64,000 nt of DNA from Bacillus niameyensis (GTDB taxonomy: Bacteria; Bacillota; Bacilli; Bacillales; Bacillaceae_C). Positions 58,514 to 64,000 of this stretch are shown here, piece by piece; within the stretch, counting starts at the first letter, position 1, and each line of letters starts with the position of its first letter. Where the stretch lies: positions 1,397,330 to 1,461,329 of the forward strand of contig NZ_LN831197.1 of NCBI RefSeq assembly GCF_001375535.1, read 5' to 3'. The translations under genes and the position numbers were made by a program. The notes beneath the pieces are model-generated. The model worked only from the letters and a program-made list of their open reading frames with translations, was not told the DNA's origin and did no database searches.

Positions 58514-60190
58514 TTGAAGATTGAATTAAAATTGCGAAATATTTTAAGAAAGCTAAAGAGTAAAGATCCGCGAAAGAGATATGAGGCACTCAGTGAGCTC
58601 AATCAATTTAAACGACAGGAAGACCTTCAAGTGCAAATTGAGGTGCTTGTTGATTGTGTTAAAGCTGCTGCCTCCAAATTTCCAGAGCCAGTAGACCATT
58701 GGGATAATCCATCGTACTATTTGATTGATTTTGCATGTGATTTTCCGATGCCTCAAGTTCTGGAAGCTCTTATGAAGAATTTCAATAAATTTAACATTTT
58801 GGCAAAAGAGCGTGTAATTGAATTTATATTATCAACCGAAGACCAAAAAGCTTTTTATTTCTTGGAGGAAAAAATAATTGAATTAGTCCAAGCTGGTGAG
58901 CTTTCAAGAATGGGGAAACTTGGCTCCTATCCTGTGTTAGCCAAAAATATTTTAAATGAAACTCTGGAATATATACATACCGAACAATACAAATTTATGT
59001 ATTATTCTTTATTAGTTTCCATTAACGAATCTGGTTTAGAACACGGATATAAAAAAGAATTCATTCTTCCTATATTACTAGAAGACTATCGAGCAGTATT
59101 GGAGGAATATACGAAGTTTGACAAAGACTATTCAACAAAGTTTGTCTATACTGCATGGAAAGATAGTTATTTACTTATCAGAAATAAGATGCGACTATTG
59201 ATTAGTTTAATGGTATATTATTTCTCTCAAGAAGTAGAAAAAGAATTATTAAAGGCTTTACAGTTCAATGACCCTATTCTTAAGACAGATGCATTCATGA
59301 TTTGCATCGCAAAAAGTATACCTTATGAAGAAAACGTCCTAGTTGAAACGGCGAATCACATTGAAAGTGCTGAATTACTTTACTGGAGTTTGCTTGAGCA
59401 AAAGTGTGAACATTTATATCCGATCAAAGAGGGAGTTCAACAACATTTAGCGAAAACAAGACTTTTCAATGTAGTTAAGAATTCGAATAATGAAGGTAAC
59501 TGGCATTATGCAGACAAAATTCAGATCGTGGACCAACTCGAAACAGAGAATGTGCATGGCCGTCTAGTACGCTATTATTTAATGAGATTCGAAATAGAAG
59601 ATGTCCATTACACAGGTTGGGCTGGAGGCTATTCAACAGATACTGAAGATCCGGAAGGAACGATTTGGGATGAAACCTATACAGATTTTGTTGAATTTGA
59701 TTCTCTAAGTATTGAAGAGCATAAGCAGCAATTTCTGAAAGGAAAAACAGAATACAAGAATGTAATTGAGAATCATATTTTTTATGAAAGTTCACCAAAA
59801 CTTGGTGCAGGTACATGGTTTGCAATCGGAATAATAGTTCCATTCGCAATAAGATTATCTTATTATTTATTTGACTTGCCTATCCTCAATATTTTGTTGA
59901 TCATCTTATTGGCGGTCGGCTTGTCTCTAAATCAAGTGAGATTGAATAAAAAGAGAAAAGTGATCATAACAGGTGATCAGCTAATCGTAAAAAAAGGGGC
60001 TAAACAAAGCAATGTTGAATTGAGAAATATAGGAAAAATTGAGTATGATCAAAAACATGTCTTTGTATATAATCAAAAATATGAGCTGGCTATTAAATTT
60101 CCGTTAAAATGGGTACAGTATTTCTTGTTTCAGCAGCAAATGTATAAAAATGTCGCTCATTTTAAAAATAGACCATCGATCCAGCCATGA
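58514..60190 (+). CDS. large hypothetical protein with HEAT-like helices, two membrane segments and PH-like end
   Basis: About 558 residues from the TTG at 58514 (MKIELKLRNILRKLKSKDPRKRYEALSELNQF); the GTG three codons earlier is possible. No family recognised. Residues 1-320 are helical pairs resembling HEAT/ARM repeats (DPRKRYEALSELNQF, QIEVLVDCVKAAASKFPEPVDHW, DPILKTDAFMICIAKSI). About 340-420 is an acidic beta-like insert (HYTGWAGGYSTDTEDPEGTIWDE). Two membrane helices follow at about 430-475 (TWFAIGIIVPFAIRLSYYLF, ILNILLIILLAVGLSL), then a short PH-like beta domain to the end (KVIITGDQLIVKKGAKQSNVELRNIGKIEYDQKHVFVYN). A cytoplasmic-faced membrane scaffold is guessed. Confidence 0.6.
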   Translation: MKIELKLRNILRKLKSKDPRKRYEALSELNQFKRQEDLQVQIEVLVDCVKAAASKFPEPVDHWDNPSYYLIDFACDFPMPQVLEALMKNFNKFNILAKERVIEFILSTEDQKAFYFLEEKIIELVQAGELSRMGKLGSYPVLAKNILNETLEYIHTEQYKFMYYSLLVSINESGLEHGYKKEFILPILLEDYRAVLEEYTKFDKDYSTKFVYTAWKDSYLLIRNKMRLLISLMVYYFSQEVEKELLKALQFNDPILKTDAFMICIAKSIPYEENVLVETANHIESAELLYWSLLEQKCEHLYPIKEGVQQHLAKTRLFNVVKNSNNEGNWHYADKIQIVDQLETENVHGRLVRYYLMRFEIEDVHYTGWAGGYSTDTEDPEGTIWDETYTDFVEFDSLSIEEHKQQFLKGKTEYKNVIENHIFYESSPKLGAGTWFAIGIIVPFAIRLSYYLFDLPILNILLIILLAVGLSLNQVRLNKKRKVIITGDQLIVKKGAKQSNVELRNIGKIEYDQKHVFVYNQKYELAIKFPLKWVQYFLFQQQMYKNVAHFKNRPSIQP

Positions 60191-60201
60191 AAATAGATTT
60201 A

Positions 60202-60242
60202 AAGACCCCACTTTTCTCTAAAATGAGTAGGGTCTTCTTTTC
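60202..60242. terminator. bidirectional terminator between convergent genes
   Basis: AAGACCC (60202-60208) / GGGTCTT (60230-60236), inner pairing of ACTTTT/AAAATG-type bases, then CTTTT. Confidence 0.7.
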
Positions 60243-60253
60243 GTTAATACTAT

Positions 60254-61339
60254 CTATTCCTCAAAGCGAATGATTATTTCTACAACTTCTGACTGACTAC
60301 CAATTCGAAATGGCGGTCCCCAAAATCCATAACCGGATGAAACGATTGAATGTAAGTTATTTATCTTCAAATATCCATAATCATTTTCGTACAGCCATTT
60401 TGTAATAAGATTAGCTGGTGCAACCTGTCCACGATGAGTGTGACCAGATAACAATACATCTACTCCATTTTCACTGGCTTCGATAATTTCTGTTGGTTGA
60501 TGATCCATCATAATAACGGGCTTCTTTTCGTCTAATCTTTTCACAACGTCCGCGATATTTTTCCTTTGATCATCTGTATCATCGTTTCTGCCTACGATAT
60601 AAAAACTCTCCTCAATCTCAACAGCTTTATCTGCTAACATCGTTACTCCCGCTTTTTCCATCTCCGTAAACAATCGCTCAAGATCTCCACCATAATAGTC
60701 ATGGTTACCTGATGTCGCAAATATACCTAACGGTGCTTTTATTTGGGCAATGACATCGCCTACATTTTCGGCCATAAACGTCTCAATATTATCATCAATA
60801 ATATCACCAGGTATCATTACAATATCGGGTTTTCTCTCTTTCGTTATGTCCAGCAATTTTCCAATATGAGTGGCTCCTATCATCTTACCAATATGTAAAT
60901 CTGAAACCATTAGAATATTAAGCTTATCGATATTGGATGCCTTGTTTACTGTCATCTCATATGTACGTACAACAGGATTCCAGGCTAAATAAGATCCATA
61001 TGCAAATACAAAAATAAAGAACGCTATTACGGCTCCTCCTAAAACTCGCGCCCCCCTCTTTTTCAAAATAAAGTATAATAAATTCACGATCGGTAAAAGG
61101 ATGATGCTATACCCAATGATTACCATCCACATGCCACTTAAAAAGGCGAGGATTTTAGATGAAAAAAAGCGTTCAATAAATAGATTCATTGATAAAAAGA
61201 CAATGCAGACAACATATATCATTTTATTCCTATATGGAAATGTCTTTTTAATCCACACCCAGCCGTTATAGCCGACATATACTGAGAGTAAACAGTAGAT
61301 GATAAGAAACAGAGCTATTACGAAATAAAATGTATTCAA
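60254..61339 (-). CDS. membrane-anchored metallophosphoesterase
   Basis: 361 residues. TTG start after AAGGAGGG. Four membrane helices (about 1-120) then a calcineurin-like phosphoesterase domain (about 140-360): MVSDLHIGKM, IPGDIIDDN, TSGNHDYYGG, MDHQP and LSGHTHRGQV, all the metal-binding residues. It is of the YkuE/YkoQ kind that acts on lipid or nucleotide phosphates. The location of the domain is probably outside, near the membrane; substrate unknown. Confidence 0.88.
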   Translation of the reverse strand: MNTFYFVIALFLIIYCLLSVYVGYNGWVWIKKTFPYRNKMIYVVCIVFLSMNLFIERFFSSKILAFLSGMWMVIIGYSIILLPIVNLLYFILKKRGARVLGGAVIAFFIFVFAYGSYLAWNPVVRTYEMTVNKASNIDKLNILMVSDLHIGKMIGATHIGKLLDITKERKPDIVMIPGDIIDDNIETFMAENVGDVIAQIKAPLGIFATSGNHDYYGGDLERLFTEMEKAGVTMLADKAVEIEESFYIVGRNDDTDDQRKNIADVVKRLDEKKPVIMMDHQPTEIIEASENGVDVLLSGHTHRGQVAPANLITKWLYENDYGYLKINNLHSIVSSGYGFWGPPFRIGSQSEVVEIIIRFEE

Positions 61340-61383
61340 CCTTTTCCCTCCTTTCCTGTCTTACTATGGTAAAAATGAAAGCC

Positions 61384-61947
61384 TCAAACTATTTTTGCAT
61401 ATATACATGTATCTCTTAATTCATTCGTATCAGGAGATACATCATCGTTTTTTAAAATACCTTCTAAAGAAAACCCTAGCCTCTCTGGAATTGCTCTACT
61501 ATTCGCATTTTTTGCGTCACATCTAATTTCAAGCCTTTTAGCGTTCAAATGATGAAAGGCAAAATCAGCAATTCCCTTAACTGCTTCGGTCATATAGCCC
61601 TTTCCACTAAAACGGCTATCAATCCAATATCCTATCTCAAATTTAGGTACGGACCAATTTATTCTATGTAAGCCAGAAGAGGCAACAAATTCTCCTGTGT
61701 CTTTCAAAAATACTAGTAATCTTAAATCCTCTCTATGCAAGAAGGAAATATAGGAGGACCTTATATTTAATTCAACATCCTCTTCAGACTGCTCCTTTTG
61801 CGCGAACGGCATCCAAGGCTTTAGTTCATTTATAGAAGCCATTATAGCTGCATGCACAACTTTACCATCACCTGGTCTCGGCATTCGAATAACTAAACGT
61901 TCAGTTGCAAATTCTTCCGGAAACTCTATTAGCAACGGATTTATCAT
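61384..61947 (-). CDS. GNAT family acetyltransferase (RimJ/RimL-like)
   Basis: 187 residues. FATERLVIRMPRPGDG at the N-terminus, then FVASSGLHRINWSVPKFEIGYWIDSRFSGKGYMTEAVKGIADFAFHHLNAKRLEIRCDAKNANSRAIPERLGFSLEGIL. SGKGYMTEAV is the acetyl-CoA loop and NANSRAIPERLGF is the RimJ/L box. It acetylates an N-terminal amine or small molecule. AAGATGGTG precedes the ATG. Confidence 0.92.
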   Translation of the reverse strand: MINPLLIEFPEEFATERLVIRMPRPGDGKVVHAAIMASINELKPWMPFAQKEQSEEDVELNIRSSYISFLHREDLRLLVFLKDTGEFVASSGLHRINWSVPKFEIGYWIDSRFSGKGYMTEAVKGIADFAFHHLNAKRLEIRCDAKNANSRAIPERLGFSLEGILKNDDVSPDTNELRDTCIYAKIV

Positions 61948-61983
61948 TTTTCACACCATCTTTCCAATTAATCTAACTTATAA

Positions 61984-62880
61984 TTAACGAATTAAACTAT
62001 TTCTTACTAAAAATCGATTATTAAATGTTATTGGAACACCTTGTCCGTCTTTTTCAGCATGTATGTGTAAGTGAGGCTCACTTGTATTTCCCGAGTTCCC
62101 TACTTTCCCAAGTACTTGCCCCGTCTTTACGTCTTCACCTTCCTTCACGACAATGCTGCCTTTTTGCATATGGGCTAATAAAATGGTAGCGTCGTAGTTT
62201 TCACATATTAAGGCGACATGATTACCCTCTGGATTTTCTGGATCTGATTTCGGTGGAATTAGATCTGACAAATCATTTCGTACGTTGACTACTTTTCCAT
62301 TACATGGACTATATAGTTCTTCCGCATAGATTTGATACTTATTAAGTTCCTTCGGGTATAATCCATTTGCACGAACTCCAAATATATTTATTTTTAAAAC
62401 ATCTAAAGCGTATTCCTGTGCTCGGTACGCTTGATGATAATTCATTAATACCTGATTTCCACCTTGCCCAACATAGTAGGTGCCATCCTTAAGCGGGAAT
62501 GTTAGTTCAATCGCTTTTTCATTAACTGTATAACTTTTAAAGATAAAAACATTATATAGACCAAAAACTACTAAAAGGACAATATGAATACCGATTGAGA
62601 ACTTTTGATTTATCGAATATTTTGTGAAAAACGGCAAATGATGTACCTTTTTCCAAGATAGAATAATAACGGGTATTAAGAGAATTAACCATAAGAAACG
62701 GAAATAATATCCTATCCAGCTCCAGTTTCCCGATTGGAATAACCAAACGATTAATACCGTCGTCACCAGTCCGTCTAACAGCCATTCAAGCTTACTTTTG
62801 AAAGAAGCTTTCCATAATAAAAAAAGAAAGACAGCAGGCAATACAATTAGCATGCCAACGGAATATAAAATCGGATCCAC
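61984..62880 (-). CDS. membrane protein with extracytoplasmic M23 metallopeptidase domain
   Basis: 298 residues. GTG start after AAAGGGGGATG. Four membrane helices (about 5-125, GMLIVLPAVFLFLLWKASF, LDGLVTTVLIVWLFQSGNWSWIGYYFRFLWLILLIPVIIL, FSIGIHIVLLVVFGLYNVFI), then a peptidase domain (about 150-290), in which HQAYRAQEYALDV is the first metal-site region (RAQEYALD in place of the usual HxxxD), NHVALICENYDATILLAHM, and EPHLHIHAEKDGQG the HxH motif. The first metal His is replaced or shifted. It could still be an endopeptidase of peptidoglycan, or only bind it. Confidence 0.8.
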   Translation of the reverse strand: MDPILYSVGMLIVLPAVFLFLLWKASFKSKLEWLLDGLVTTVLIVWLFQSGNWSWIGYYFRFLWLILLIPVIILSWKKVHHLPFFTKYSINQKFSIGIHIVLLVVFGLYNVFIFKSYTVNEKAIELTFPLKDGTYYVGQGGNQVLMNYHQAYRAQEYALDVLKINIFGVRANGLYPKELNKYQIYAEELYSPCNGKVVNVRNDLSDLIPPKSDPENPEGNHVALICENYDATILLAHMQKGSIVVKEGEDVKTGQVLGKVGNSGNTSEPHLHIHAEKDGQGVPITFNNRFLVRNSLIR

Positions 62881-62997
62881 TAATTCTCATCCCCCTTTGA
62901 ATTCTTATCAATTCGTGAACGTCATTGGTGGTTTTTTGGAGGTTGCGTTCGCTTACACTATAACACAGGGCTATTGATAGTGAAAGACAATTAAAAG

Positions 62998-63043
62998 GTG
63001 CCAGGTGCCGAAACAATGCAGTATTGTTTCGATACCCAGCACC
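62998..63043 (-). terminator. GGTGCCAGGTGCC-type repeat hairpin after the discoidin gene
   Basis: The inverted repeat GGTGC..CGAAACAAT / ATTGTTTCG..GCACC (62998-63043, 5-base loop) is followed on the minus strand by TTTTAATT. It serves as terminator. The GGTGCCAGGTGCC part belongs to the same broad group of Bacillus repeats as those at 12.5 and 13.4 kb. Confidence 0.65.
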
Positions 63044-63056
63044 CGTCATCACAAAG

Positions 63057-64000
63057 CTATTTGACCTCTCGATCAAGCTTTACCTCATATATAGTTGGTA
63101 CCTTTCCTTCATCCCATTCTATTTTCAAATCTAGAATGTCAGAAACAGCACCTGTATTAAAGAATTGATAAGCGGACTCCATCTTTCCTATATGTGTCCA
63201 TCCGTTTGGAGTTCTGACAGACACTGTGCTCCCGGATAAATTTCTTGGATCCTCTAATATCGTAATACCTGTAATATTGTATTCTATCTCGCCAATATGA
63301 TAGAGCACATAACCCTTTTCCCTATTTCCCGGTTTAAAGCTTGTAGTTAATTTCCCATCATTAATATGATGGATTTCATACCCGGTATTAACCGTGGAAT
63401 CTGTGATGACAGTTGGATCATTCAATTCGGGATAATATTTCCCATCATTAATCATAATTTCATGTAGCCTAATCCATTTTTCCGCTCCTACTTTATCCAT
63501 TGTGACTCTAAAACGTAAGTATCTTGCTTGAACATTTACATTCTCAGCTTCTTTAATACGATATGGTACTACTAATTGATCAAAAATCGCATCGATTCGA
63601 TCCCCATCTGTTGCTTCTCCTGGGTTTGGTCCGTCTTGTTTACCAAGCTCCATCACTGTTGTCCATTGTTCTCCGTCAAGAGATGTTTCCAAAATAGCGT
63701 GGCGTGGAAAATCATGTTCTGCTTCCCCGACATATATTTTTAGATTATTAATCGCTATTTCTTGACCTAAATCGTAAGTAACATATTTTCCAGCTTTTTG
63801 GCCTGCTCTAAAGTAGGCATTAGTCGATAAATCACCATCAAAAAGAGCCAATAAATTTTCATGATCTTCATAGTTTGTATTTTTCACAGATTTTGGTTGG
63901 ATCTCATGAGAAATCACTTTAAAACTGTTTAGGGCAAAGTCAATAGCTGATGATCCACTATTTTGCAAACGGATATATCGTGCAGTCCCATGATATTGGT
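63057..64000 (-). CDS. C-terminal part of a discoidin (F5/8 type C) domain protein, probably a secreted glycosidase
   Basis: The frame runs off the right edge of the window; 314 residues are visible. Two beta-sandwich discoidin-like units are seen: SFKVISHEIQPKSVKNTNYE-then-LLALFDGDLSTNAYFRAGQKAGKYVTYDLGQEIAINNLKIYVGE and later DPTVITDSTVNTGYEIHHINDGKLTTSFKPGN. RYLRFRVTMDK and, at the very edge, ARYIRLQNSGSSA are carbohydrate-binding repeat ends. Such tandems follow catalytic domains of GH84 beta-N-acetylglucosaminidases and hyaluronidases. The end (EVKLDREVK) carries no LPXTG anchor. The catalytic part is outside. Confidence 0.8.
   Translation of the reverse strand, partial: QYHGTARYIRLQNSGSSAIDFALNSFKVISHEIQPKSVKNTNYEDHENLLALFDGDLSTNAYFRAGQKAGKYVTYDLGQEIAINNLKIYVGEAEHDFPRHAILETSLDGEQWTTVMELGKQDGPNPGEATDGDRIDAIFDQLVVPYRIKEAENVNVQARYLRFRVTMDKVGAEKWIRLHEIMINDGKYYPELNDPTVITDSTVNTGYEIHHINDGKLTTSFKPGNREKGYVLYHIGEIEYNITGITILEDPRNLSGSTVSVRTPNGWTHIGKMESAYQFFNTGAVSDILDLKIEWDEGKVPTIYEVKLDREVK

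Overview
The window is chromosomal DNA from a low-GC Gram-positive, endospore-forming member of the Bacillaceae. The evidence is strong AGGAGG-type ribosome sites with frequent TTG/GTG starts, Bacillus-type regulation (a Rex-like operator cluster, a PyrR attenuator, a guanine riboswitch, the Des thermosensor), a SinI-type antirepressor, a sporulenol/hopanoid-type cyclase, BcrC, YvbH and AzlCD. It looks like ordinary chromosome with small accessory pieces and scars. I see no rRNA, tRNA, CRISPR array, complete prophage or intact insertion sequence.

Layout. 1-1.6 kb (minus): 5' part of cydA (cytochrome bd oxidase) behind four Rex-like operators, and a cysteine-rich YgbA-type protein. 1.8-5.7 kb (minus, accessory): a heptad-repeat coiled-coil protein, an OmpA/MotB-type protein (ZorB-like) overlapping a MotA/ExbB-type protein with a long coiled tail (ZorA-like), a repeat-rich intergenic stretch and a tiny SinI-like gene. 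5.9-9 kb: an N-carbamoyl-amino-acid-type amidohydrolase facing an MFS transporter whose leader looks like a PyrR attenuator, separated by copy A of a duplicated multi-hairpin element. 9.1-14.4 kb: NAD(P)HX repair enzyme, a lone ribulokinase, a DMT exporter bracketed by two 29-bp repeats, a phospholipase A2-like mini-protein and an unknown protein. 14.5-21.6 kb: a peptide ABC transporter operon (App/Dpp type) led by an M20 amidohydrolase.

21.9-25.9 kb: heme O synthase, divergent from the des-desK-desR membrane-fluidity system. 26.1-28.2 kb: an orphan holin-like gene, a DMT transporter and a scar joining a NagA fragment to a C39 peptidase fragment. 28.2-32 kb: Gfo/Idh oxidoreductase, SH3-polysaccharide deacetylase lipoprotein and an NhaC antiporter. 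32.3-36.8 kb: two DNA-binding or unknown proteins, element copy B, an unknown protein and the SqhC-type cyclase. 37-41.6 kb: an AraC/GyrI-type regulator followed by two half ABC exporters.

41.9-50 kb: two unknown proteins, a ketopantoate-reductase-like enzyme, YvbH, a purine permease under a guanine riboswitch, an HpaB-type monooxygenase, AzlCD, and an MltG-like protein lacking the catalytic domain. 50-64 kb: acetyltransferases, hydrolase, glyoxalase-fold protein, diguanylate cyclase, BcrC, MFS efflux pump, YitT protein, an XRE repressor overlapping a second-type peptide deformylase, a large unknown HEAT/membrane protein, a membrane phosphoesterase, an M23 peptidase, and the C-terminal part of a secreted discoidin-domain glycosidase-type protein running off the window.

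Most noteworthy: the orphan ZorAB-like motor with its coiled-coil neighbour, the duplicated hairpin/micro-ORF element (7.3 and 34.2 kb), and the PyrR-type control of an aromatic-acid-family transporter.
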